Shown here in pieces: positions 1 to 8,984 of a stretch of DNA of 64,000 nucleotides. Source of the stretch: Megascapheus bottae (lineage: Eukaryota > Chordata > Mammalia > Rodentia > Geomyidae); contig JANJXV010000039.1 of NCBI GenBank assembly GCA_024803745.1, positions 8,772,001 through 8,836,000 on the forward strand, in the 5' to 3' direction. Position 1 is the first letter of the stretch; every line of letters starts with the position of its first letter. The notes beneath the pieces are model-generated. The model was not told the DNA's origin. It was given only the letters and a program-made list of their open reading frames with translations, and did no database searches. The position numbers were made by a program, and so were the translations under genes.

Positions 1-1
1 C

Positions 2-220
2 ATCAGTCTGGAGAGGCTGGAGGCCAGGAGGCTGAGCCAGGAGGCAGGGCGGTGGAGGCTGGGCCAGGTGGGGGCTCAGGCTGGGCAGGCAGATGCTGTC
101 CTCCAGGGGCTGAAGCTGGCCCTGTGTGCAGGGACCATCCTGGCTTTAGTGGGTCTGCTGTTCAAGATCCTTCGCCCTGCTCAGGGCCAAAGAAGCAATC
201 CAGCTGTGCTGGTGACATAA
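2..220 (+). CDS. FAM187B: FAM187B, C-terminal part of last exon (5' truncated)
   Basis: An open frame enters from the left edge and stops at TAA (218-220), with an AATAAA directly after it. The roughly 72 visible residues are an Arg/Gln/Gly-rich juxtamembrane stretch, one hydrophobic helix (about residues 42-58 of the fragment, including LALCAGTILALVGLLF) and a short polar tail ending in AVLVT. This fits the end of a type I single-pass membrane protein. The name rests on position: FAM187B lies beside FXYD5, in the opposite orientation, in the human order. I could not confirm it from the residues alone, and the immunoglobulin-like ectodomain expected for the family is outside the window. No splice acceptor is visible in this fragment. 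Confidence 0.55.
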   Translation: MSLERLEARRLSQEAGRWRLGQVGAQAGQADAVLQGLKLALCAGTILALVGLLFKILRPAQGQRSNPAVLVT

Positions 221-226
221 AATAAA
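221..226 (+). terminator. Polyadenylation signal AATAAA of the FAM187B-position gene
   Basis: A canonical AATAAA begins at the base after the stop codon, so the 3' UTR would be extremely short, about 20-30 nt. A SINE starts about 60 bases further on. Confidence 0.6.
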
Positions 227-285
227 CCCTAGGGGCCGGAGAGCCCTGGGGCCTTCAGCACTGGCTACCACTCTGTTCTTCATGG

Positions 286-540
286 TTGTTTTTATGTTTT
301 GTTTTATTTTGTTAGTGGTGGGACTTGAACTCAGAGCCTGGGTGCCGTCCCTGAACTCTCTTGCTCAAGGCTGGCACTCTACCGTTTTGAACTCAATGCC
401 ACTTTTAGTTTTCTGGTGGTTCACTGGCAAGGAGAGTCTCACAGACTTTCCTGCTCAGGCTGGCTTCAAACTGCAGCCCTCATATCTTAGCCTCCTGAGT
501 AGCAAGGATGACAGGCATGAGCCACCGCACCCAGCTGAGT
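286..540 (-). repeat. Composite B1/ID-like SINE, reverse orientation
   Basis: Read on the minus strand it opens with the B1-like 'ggctcatgcctgt' start, then 'ctactcaggaggct', and finishes with a tRNA-like right half ('gagttcaagtcc') and an A-rich tail. The 103-residue open frame on the plus strand here is SINE sequence, not a gene. Confidence 0.8.
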
Positions 541-573
541 GTAGCCTCTTTATTAAACCCACTGTCAGCCAGG

Positions 574-851
574 CACGGTGGCTCATCCTGTAATATTAGC
601 TACTCAGGAGGCTGAGATCTGAGGATCAAGGTTCAAAGCCAGCCCAGGGGCAAAAAGGACCAGAGACTCTTATCTCCAATTAACCTCTAGAAAATGGGAA
701 GTGGGGCTTGGCTCAAGGGTAGGGTGGTGGCCTTGAGCTGAAAAGCTCAAGGACTACATCCAGACCCAGGGTTAGGGTTGGTAGCTTTGAGCTGAAGAGC
801 TCAGGGACAGCGCCCAGGCCGAGTTCAAACCTCATGACCCACCAAAAAAAA
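574..851 (+). repeat. Composite B1/ID-like SINE, forward, with A-tail
   Basis: The left half contains 'ctactcaggaggctgagat'. The right half carries a tRNA-type box ('gagttcaaacctcatga') and ends in an A12 run at 840-851. The central 'agctgaagagctcaggga' motif recurs through the window. Confidence 0.85.
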
Positions 852-1446
852 AAAAGTCTCAAGGACAAGAAAGACACAAGAGGACAGAACCCGAGAACTC
901 AAGCTCTGCTGTGCCCTCCAAGCAGTCTCTATTTGTCCTTTGCTCTCCCAGTTGTTTCCAGGTCTGCGAGCCCACACAGAATTTACCACACTCGAGCCCC
1001 AGAGTCACCTGGATGGGGCTCATGGGGGCGGGGCAGGGGGGTGCAGAGAGCAACCCTTGACTTATGCTTGGAATCACCAGGCCACACTGTTCCCAGAATT
1101 CAAGAATGACAAATGAAATATTAATACCTTTTCAAGCTCGTGACCCTAAAACTTCACTATGTGAAGCAGTGAAGACGCCAGCACAAAACAGGCCTCTGCA
1201 GAGTAAGGTGGATTCTGCCCGCTCCCTGTACCAAACACTTAGGACTCCAGGGTACCCCGAGATGGAGACTCCGCCTAAACTCACTTAAAACCCTGGCAGG
1301 TCAAGACAACAAATAACTAAGGCAGTAATGCCAAGAGTTTTGGATCTTCTGGTGTGGTTTACATCTCAGCTATGGATCCTACAGCTAAAAAATTGAAAAG
1401 CCTGCCCATATCAACACCCCACCCCCACCCCACCCCCCCAAAAAAG

Positions 1447-1640
1447 GCCTGGTGGCTCGTACCTGCAATCCTATAGTTCAAAGGCAGCCTGGGCAGGAAA
1501 GTCCTTGAGACTCTCATCTCCAATTTAGCACCAAGAAACCAGAAGTAGAGCTGTGGCTCAAGTGCTAGAGGACCAGCCTTGAGCAGTAAAAGCTGCTCAG
1601 GAACAGTACGCAGGCCCTGAGTTCAAGCCCCAGGACTGGT
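1447..1640 (+). repeat. Diverged forward composite SINE
   Basis: It follows a C/A-rich stretch, has a shortened B1 half and keeps the tRNA-like half ('gtggctcaagtgctagag', 'gagttcaagcccc'). Confidence 0.65.
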
Positions 1641-2149
1641 ACAACCCAGGCATGTCCACAAAGGGACCCAATAAGCAAGTGCCAAGGCTACAGGAGTGCC
1701 AGCCCAAGAAATAGCATACTGTGACAGGGGCTGGGCTAGGGAGGCCTCCATGGCCCAGATTTGTGCAAAACATAGTTGAATCCAATGTGGCAATGACCCA
1801 GTGCTGTATACAAAGCACCCCAAAACCAGTGGTTTCAGATAACATCAATGTACATGGTCTTTCCTCAACTGGTGGTGGGGTTTGCATACAAAATGTCATT
1901 TCCTCTACAACCTTCAGGCTATGAAGCCAATCAAAAGGTTCAGCCACTGATGGATTTGCAGTCTGACGGCATTTTGGGAGATGCTGGAAACTTTTCAGCT
2001 TCCACCTCGGGCCTCCTTTCCTTTGGAAGAAGCAGTCAACCAGGAGGTGTGGCCTGCTTGGAGGAAGTAGCCTACTGGACGGCTTGTCCTGATTGGAAGA
2101 AGTAGGTTTCTTGAGGGTGTGGTCTATTAGCAGCTATGGCCTGATTGGA

Positions 2150-2455
2150 GGAAGTGGGTCACTATGGGTGTGGTCTATTAGGAGGCGGGACCTGATTGGA
2201 GGAGTGGATCACTATGGGTGTGGTCTATTAGGAGGCGGGGCCTGATTGGAGGAGTGGATCACTAAGGGTGTGGTCTATTAGGAGGCAGGGCCTGATTGGA
2301 GGAGTGGATCACTATGGGTGTGGTCTATTAGGAGGCAGGGCCTGATTGGAGGAGTGGATCACTAAGGGTGTGGTCTATTAGGAGGCGGGGCCTGATTGGA
2401 GGAGTGGATCACTATGGGTGTGGTCTATTAGGAGGCGGGGCCTGACTTTGGGAAG
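2150..2455. repeat. Minisatellite, 50-bp unit, about six copies
   Basis: The string 'actatgggtg' or its variant 'actaagggtg' recurs at 2161, 2211, 2261, 2311, 2361 and 2411, so the period is exactly 50 bp. Each unit carries 'tggtctattaggaggc' followed by a G-rich block and 'cctgattggaggagtggatc'. Copies are nearly identical in the centre and decay on both sides (about 2040-2150 and 2455-2610), as expected for unequal exchange from a diverged edge. Confidence 0.92.
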
Positions 2456-3600
2456 TGGGTTCCCTGGGGCTGGGGGTTTGATCTATTGGGAAGCAGGACC
2501 TGACTGGAGGAAGTGGGTAATGGAGTCTGGTCTACTAAGAGGGGGGACTTGGCTGGAGGGAATGGGTCACTGGGGTGTGTCTGTTAGGAGGGGTTTGGTC
2601 TGCCCGGAGCTGTGGCCTGGCTGGGATGTGGCTGAGTACATCTTCATGCTCAGCTTATTTGTTCAGATGGGAGTCTTCCTAAACTTTTGCTCAACTAGCT
2701 GCAAACTTTGTTCCTCCAGATTTCTGCTTTCTGAGTAGCTCGGATCACCAACTATGAAACACTATCCTGGGCTAGATGCCATGTCTTGGTGAGGGATGGG
2801 CATTTATTTTAGGTATGGGGAGGAGGAAATGTATACTTTCTGCAGGGTTTAGGAGGAGGAGGAATACAGGGGTTATTAGAATTGAGAATCTCAGGAATGT
2901 TGTCTGCTTCAGACACAGTTTGATCCAGGTGCTCACGCCAAGTCCCTCCAACCCTCCAGTCCTACATGTCCCTACTGCACTTTCTTGAGCAAAGGCCTTC
3001 ATCCTGAAGCAGATGCTTTTCCAGAGAGCATGAGGCACCTTTCAACAGCTCAGTCTCAAATCACAGCCCTCCCTACCTCACAGGTAGCTGGCAAGCATCA
3101 GGCCGAATACAAGACACCTGGGTTCTAAAATTTGCATCAAGTCCCAGTCCTGTGCCAGGGGCCAGCTTCTGAGGACTTCAAGAGGGAGGGTAGGAGCGGG
3201 TTCCTCCAGAAAGAGCCAGTGGGCAAAGCAACTAGCCATGTGTCTACCTCCTCCTCCTCTTCCCCATCTCTGCTGCCTGGCATGGCCTTCCCAGAAATCC
3301 CTGGGAGACAAGACTGACCTCATGCAGGCCAGGCGAGTGGGGTGACGCCAGGCAAGCTGGCCAATGTGTCCCCAGGCCTGAGTCACTGAGCAGGGCTGGC
3401 TGGGGACCAGAGCCTCTGCCTGGGAGGGGGGGAGGCAGAGGGAAGGAGTAGGGAGGAGGCTCGGGCATCACTCAGTTTTGCATACAGCCACCACTGACTA
3501 CCCAATAGACCCCATGCCAACACCCCCCACCCCCCCAAAGAAGGAGGCCTGGGCTGGAGCCAGGGCCTACTTAACACATTTATGAGAAACCCAGACATGG

Positions 3601-3610
3601 CTATTTATAA
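3601..3610. promoter_or_regulatory. MEF2-type A/T box in repeat-free DNA
   Basis: CTATTTATAA matches the MEF2 consensus YTAWWWWTAR. It sits in one of the few repeat-poor parts of this intergenic region. A single short motif is weak evidence and no function is claimed. Confidence 0.2.
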
Positions 3611-3844
3611 CCCTTTGATCTGCCTGCCAAGGGCGGTGGGTACACGCCTGCTGCTGGGCCAGGGCGACAAGAGCTAAGCTGCAGGGCTCCGAGGGGAAAC
3701 TGAGGCTCGGAGAGGCCTGGGGACCCGCACATTAGCCTCACAGCTGGTGTGTGGTGAGTTTGAACACAGGAAGACTTTTCCCAGTCAAAGGCTGCATACG
3801 GCCAGCAATGCTTTCACTGTTACCACTTTGCTTTTACACCTTTT

Positions 3845-4060
3845 CTTGGCTCTAGTTTCTTTTTTTTTTAGTCAGTCACTGGGCTTGAACTTGGGGCCTG
3901 GATGCTGTCTCTGACCTCTTTGCTCAAAGCTAGCTCCAATTCCGGGTTCACTGGAGATAAAGAATCACAGAGGCTTTCCAGGGCTGGCCTGGAACCGTGA
4001 TCCTCCGATCTCAGCCTCCTGACTGGCTGGGGTTACAAGTGTGTGGCTTGTACCTCCGGG
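3845..4060 (-). repeat. Reverse composite SINE
   Basis: It shows a T-rich start, 'gggcttgaact', 'gcctggatgctgtctctgac' and 'gatctcagcctcctgac', in the order expected for an inverted copy. Confidence 0.7.
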
Positions 4061-4527
4061 GGCCTCCAGCTCCCCAGGGGAAGTGGGGTGAGTGCCTGGC
4101 ACCCCTCACAGCTACAGTCTGGAGGAGGGGCAAAGGTCACTCTGAGAGCAGCGGTACCAACCCCAGCGCTTCCTGTTGTTGCCGGGCTGTGATGATTCAA
4201 GCCTGAGCTCAAGGGTGGCTAGGACGGCTGGCTGCATGGCATCCTGTGGAATATTCCAGAACTTCCAATCCCCCCCCCACATCCTTCAACTCAAGGAGAA
4301 GATCTCTACCTCTAGGGATTGTGGACATGGAAGACAGAGTGGGAGATAGAGAAGGTCGCCATTCCAGCCTCCCATCCTCACCTGTCACCCCAGCTCCTCC
4401 CTGGACACCCCTTCTCCCCTCCAAGGCCTGCAGTGGCCTGTACTGTGCTGGGAGGTGATCTGGGGCCTGGCGTATTTTGGTTTGGTTGGGGCAGTTTGGT
4501 TTCTCTGGCTTTTCACGTGTGTACCAC

Positions 4528-4571
<44 letters not shown>

Positions 4572-4934
4572 TGGGGGTTACCCACAATGCCTTTCTCGGC
4601 TCACTTCCTCACCAGGAAGTGGAGGCCTGAATTCCTGAGCAGACTCCTTTCCGGAGCACACAGCTCTGGTTCCTCCCCCAGCCCACCCACTTCCGAGCCC
4701 CCGGGGAAGGCAGTGCCACCTGGCTGGCTGGGGTGAGGCCCGATGTCAGTCATTCATGCACGCCCAAATTGCTTTTCTGGCCTGGCCTGCCCCATGGCCT
4801 GGTGCTCTGAGCTGCTGGGGGGGGGGGACACAGCCATGGGGGGGTCACTGTCTGTGAATACTGGGGGAACCCCATCCCACAGAGTAGCCTCCTTCCAACC
4901 ACAGCTGCAGGCAGCTGCATCTGGGCTTGTCTGC

Positions 4935-5925
4935 TTGTTCCTGCCAGTCCTGGGACTTGAACTTGGGGCCTGGGTGCTGCTCCTGCACTCTTTCACTCAA
5001 GGCTGGCACTCTACCACGTGAGTCACGCTTCTACTTCTGGATTTTTCCTTTTTTTTTGGTAGTTTATTGGAAATGAGTCTCACAGACTTTTCCTGCCCTG
5101 GCTTGGGTTTCAACTGTGATCCTCAAATCTCGGCCTCCTGAGTTGCTGGGATGACAGGCTTGAGGCACCGGGCATCCAGCTACCCTGGTTATTTTTGAAA
5201 TGGGTCTTGCATTCTGCCCAGGCATATTGGGACTGTAATCCTCTTCTTCACTCTCTCTGCCGTGGCTGAGATGATAGGTGCAGGCAAGCGCAACTCTTTC
5301 TGTTGCGATGAGGTCTCGAGGACTTGTTCTTTCATTTTTTGCCAGTGCTGGTCTGGGGCTGTGATCCTTCTGATCTCTGCCTCCTGGACAACTGAGATGG
5401 AAAACTGTGAGCCGCCAGTGCCCAGCTTCCACTTTGTTTTTGAGGTAGAAAAAATAGCCCATAGCCCGTAGCACATCTGTCATCCTATCTATTCAGGAGG
5501 TTGAGAGCTGAGGATCGTGGTTCGAAGCCAGCCTGGAGCGGAAAGTCCTTATTGTGTCAGCATTAATGCTTCAACTCAGGCCTTGTGCATTTGTTTAGCT
5601 TTTTCCCTTCAAGGTTGGTGCTATAATTTCAGGAGCCACACCTCCACTTCTGGCTGTGTGTGTGTGTGTGTGTGTGTGTGTACGCACGCGCGTGTGTATG
5701 AATCCTGGGGCTTGAACTCTGGCTTGGTGTTGTCTGTAAGCTTTATTTGCACAAGGCTAATGCTCTAGTTTGAGCCATGTTTCCACTTCTGGTTTTTTGC
5801 TTGTTCATTGGAGATGAGAGTCTCACAGACTTTTCTACCCAGGTTGGCTTTGAACTGGAAACCTGGGATCTCAGCCTCCTGCATAGCTGGGATGATAGGC
5901 GTGAGCCACGGGTGCCTGGCCAACT
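4935..5925. repeat. Cluster of SINE copies and fragments with a TG microsatellite
   Basis: Inverted copies lie at about 4935-5190 and 5690-5925, with diverged fragments at 5200-5440 and a forward fragment at 5470-5560. A (TG)n tract is at 5655-5681. No coding exon is seen. Confidence 0.7.
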
Positions 5926-6879
5926 CTGCTTCTTTTCTGGTCAATCAAAGGGTTTATCTGCCCAGGCTGACTTCCAATTGCAACACGAAGCCCTCAGCCT
6001 CCGTGGTGGCTGGAATTACAGGCATGCATACCTGCACTCAGCTGCGCTGCTTGTGATGAAGGACATTTCCATTTGCCAGGCAGCTCCCAGAACCCCCTCC
6101 CCCTACACGCCCCGCCCCACCTCTCCTTGCCCATCCTCTGGATGGCAGGTGTAGATCATGCACAACCAGCGGTGCTTCCCCCACCCAGTTAATAGACTAA
6201 TAAAATGAGGGCTCTGCCTACACAGCAGCGTAAAAGAAAATGGATTTGCTTATCAATAATTCAAACTCTCGGCTCCTGTGCCGGGGAGTCTCACACAGCC
6301 TTGGCAGCCGTTTGCCTCTGACCTGATTCTGCTTTGGTGCCTGGCTGGCAGAGTGAAACTCAGGTGGGGCCTCTGGAGGGGCGGGGTCTCTGCCTGCCTC
6401 CCACTGGAGGAAAGACATCAGAACTCAGCCTCCGGCCTCTATCTTTGTTATCAACCAAACCTTCAGTCCCAAGTGGCAAAATGTTGAAGCACAGAGGAGA
6501 TTCACTGGTTCTTATCAGTCCAAGGAGAGAGAGGATTTCAGGAATTGCTGAATCCAGGTGCTGAAAAAAATGTGCTGGCTCTGTCTCTGTCACATACACA
6601 CCCCTTTGCTTTTCTTCATACTGATGTTGGGTGTTTACAGATTTTCATCTTCTGGAGGTAGACATCTTTTGCCCCTTCAGCCAGTCAGCTACTAAAACAG
6701 CAACTTACAATAGAAAACTGTGTTTGCAATTCATCGTCTCTCGTTGGTCTTCAATATCAGGCTCAGGTCTGGATTCAGGACATAACGTGTGCAGACGTGC
6801 AATCTAGGCCAAATTGCCTAACCTGGGAGGAAGAATGGCTGCTTCTGAGGGAGAACGAGAAAGGGATGTGCAGCTGGCC

Positions 6880-7510
6880 CTGGGGCTTGAATTCAGGGCC
6901 TGGGCTCTGCCCCAAAGCTGTCTTTCCCTCAGGGCTGGTGCTCTACCACTCGAACCACAGCTCCACTCTAGATTTTTGCAGGCTCAATGGAGATATGAAT
7001 CTCAAGGACTTTCCTGCTCAGCCTGGCTTTGAGCCATTTGATGTCGTTGAGGGACCCTCCATGTCATCATGGGTGCCAGAGTGGGGGTGGTCTGGGAGCC
7101 CAGGGCCTGCGTGGGTGGTAGGTGGGGGGGAGGTTAACGCCCACTCCCGATTCTTTTTCCCTTCCATGGCTCCCTGCTGCTTGTATCTCAGTATTGATTT
7201 CCAATGCATGACTGGACCTCTTACAGTTCAATTAATTAACTTAAAAAGGGATTTGATCTCTGTGTGTGAGTGTGCTTGGGTGCCAGTCCTGGGTCTTGAA
7301 CTCAAGACCTGGGCGCTGTCCCTGAGCTCTGTTACTCAAGGCTGGTGCTCTACCACTTGAGCCACAGCTCCGCTGGGGCCTGTTTTCTGGTTCATTGCAG
7401 ACAAGAGTCTCAAGGACTTTCCTACCCAGGCTGACTCTGAACCTCCATCCTCAGATCTCGACCCCCCTGAGGGGCTGAGATTACAGGTGTGAGCCACCAG
7501 CACCGAGCTG
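6880..7510 (-). repeat. Two inverted composite SINEs
   Basis: A partial copy is at about 6880-7035 and a fuller one at 7270-7510, ending in the B1-type 'gattacaggtgtgagccacc'. The 187-residue frame that spans them is SINE-derived. Confidence 0.7.
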
Positions 7511-7904
7511 CTAATGTATTATATTATTTATGATTCATGGATGTTTTCTTCTTCTACTTCTGCTGGTTTGTTCCGTTTTCCCCTGTGCTTCCTGACCAAC
7601 TAGGGCGGCTCACAGCCACTACAGCCCAGGGTGACGTTTGTGTAACTTGTTATGCAACCAGCCATGACCAGGATCCTCTCTCTTGAGTTTAGCAAGAACC
7701 AGACTAACTGCTGCTGCCAAACCTGCCCCTCCCAGGCCCCCTTGGGCTGCTGAGTGACCCCAAAGTTCCCACTGGAGCCTGTCTGCCTCCCTACCTGCCT
7801 ACGCGTCTCCCCCCTCCATACACACATGAAGGGCCTGGTGGACTTTCCCTGAGCCATGGCTCACCAGGGGCCTGGCTTATGGGATAGGGAGGTTGGTTGT
7901 ACTT

Positions 7905-7990
7905 CAGGTAGAGGTTGATCAAGGTGCACAGGCCTGCCTCTGTGCTTGTCTCAGCCTCCCGAGTAGCTGGGATTATAGGCATGAACCACC
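7905..7990 (-). repeat. B1-like SINE monomer beside the FXYD5 polyadenylation signal
   Basis: On the minus strand it reads 'ggtggttcatgcctataatcc' and 'ctactcgggaggctgagac', which is the B1 half only. It lies in the FXYD5 sense orientation and begins a few bases past the FXYD5 AATAAA. Confidence 0.75.
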
Positions 7991-7994
7991 AAAC

Positions 7995-8000
7995 TTTATT
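7995..8000 (-). terminator. FXYD5: FXYD5 polyadenylation signal
   Basis: AATAAA on the minus strand, about 115 nt beyond the FXYD5 stop codon. The nearby transcript sequence (CAGAC, A-run, then AATAAAG) resembles the human FXYD5 3' end as I remember it. Cleavage would fall inside the adjoining SINE. Confidence 0.6.
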
Positions 8001-8042
8001 ATTTTTTTGTCTGAACAGGGGGAGCAGCACTGGGAAGGTGGA

Positions 8043-8105
8043 GGGGCGGAGGAGGAGGAGGAGGAGGAGGAGGAGGGGGAGGAGGAGGGGGAGGAGGAGG
8101 AGGAG
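8043..8105. repeat. (GAG)n/(CTC)n tract in the FXYD5 3' UTR
   Basis: A nearly pure GGA/GAG run on the plus strand, so the FXYD5 transcript carries CUC repeats starting about 10 nt after the stop codon. Confidence 0.85.
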
Positions 8106-8115
8106 GCCGCAGCTG

Positions 8116-8935
8116 TCAGCTGCAGGTCTGACTTCCAGCACCTGTCTGTTCCTGCTCGGGGCTTCTGGTTCGGACCACCCTGTAGGCTCTGGTGGGGACA
8201 AAGAGGGGCGGCGGGAAGCTGGAGGGGCTGCAGCCTGGGGTACCCGTCCAGTTACTGCCCCCACTTCCAGTGTACTCACCTACGCCGGCACAGCCGAGAC
8301 AGCTGCCTGCACTTGCCGCCTGCAGGAAGGAAACCAAGGGTGCCCGAGTGAGTGTGGATGCGCCACGGTGCGTGGCGGAGGGGAGACCTGGAGGCTCGCA
8401 GTCCGGAGGCCGAGAACCCCCGGGACGCTTCTCCCAGGGAATCAGCGAAAAGCCCCAAGTGGAGCTGTGGCTCAAGGGGTAGAGCACCAACCAGCCTGGA
8501 GTAAAAAAGCTAAGGGACAGCGCCTGGGTCCTGAGTTCGAGTCCCAGGCCTGGCACTTCAATCACCATGCACAACCCAGGCCTCCCCTCTGGGGACTCCA
8601 CGCACCCGACCCCCAGGCTTACTGGTGAGGATGATGATGCCTGTGACAAACAACACAGCTGCCACCAACAGCCCCCGTCTCCGCAGTGTGCTTTCATCTA
8701 CAGGCAGGCAGACAGACAGACACAGGGGGGTCAGGTCCACAGGCCTCCACCATTCCTCCCCCCATGCCTTCCTGGGGGCAACTCACCATAAAAAAAGGGG
8801 TTGGCCTCATCTTCACCTGCTGGGCACAAATGGGGACTTGGGGGGTCAGAGTTCAGGAGAGGTTTGTTGAGTGAATAAGTGAGTGACAGACAGGTCCCCA
8901 CCATTCCATCCCATCTCCTCTGCCCAGCTGAAGAA

Positions 8936-8984
<49 letters not shown>

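Larger units (their letters stand above)
227..7984. other. Convergent intergenic region between FAM187B and FXYD5
   Basis: About 7.7 kb separates the two 3' ends. It is largely SINE sequence in both orientations with two TG microsatellites (about 4531-4569 and 5655-5681) and one 50-bp minisatellite. Fairly repeat-free parts are about 851-1440, 2460-3850, 6060-6870 and 7520-7900. I find no coding exon there: the open frames are short, have no supported splice sites, or lie inside SINEs. Confidence 0.7.

Noticed and set aside
282..593. 103-residue open frame near the left edge
   Set aside because: It translates an inverted SINE and the same peptide motifs recur at many other SINE copies.
2150..2455. 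Evenly spaced repeats that might suggest a CRISPR-like array
   Set aside because: There are no unique spacers; the whole 50-bp unit repeats, and the locus is mammalian.
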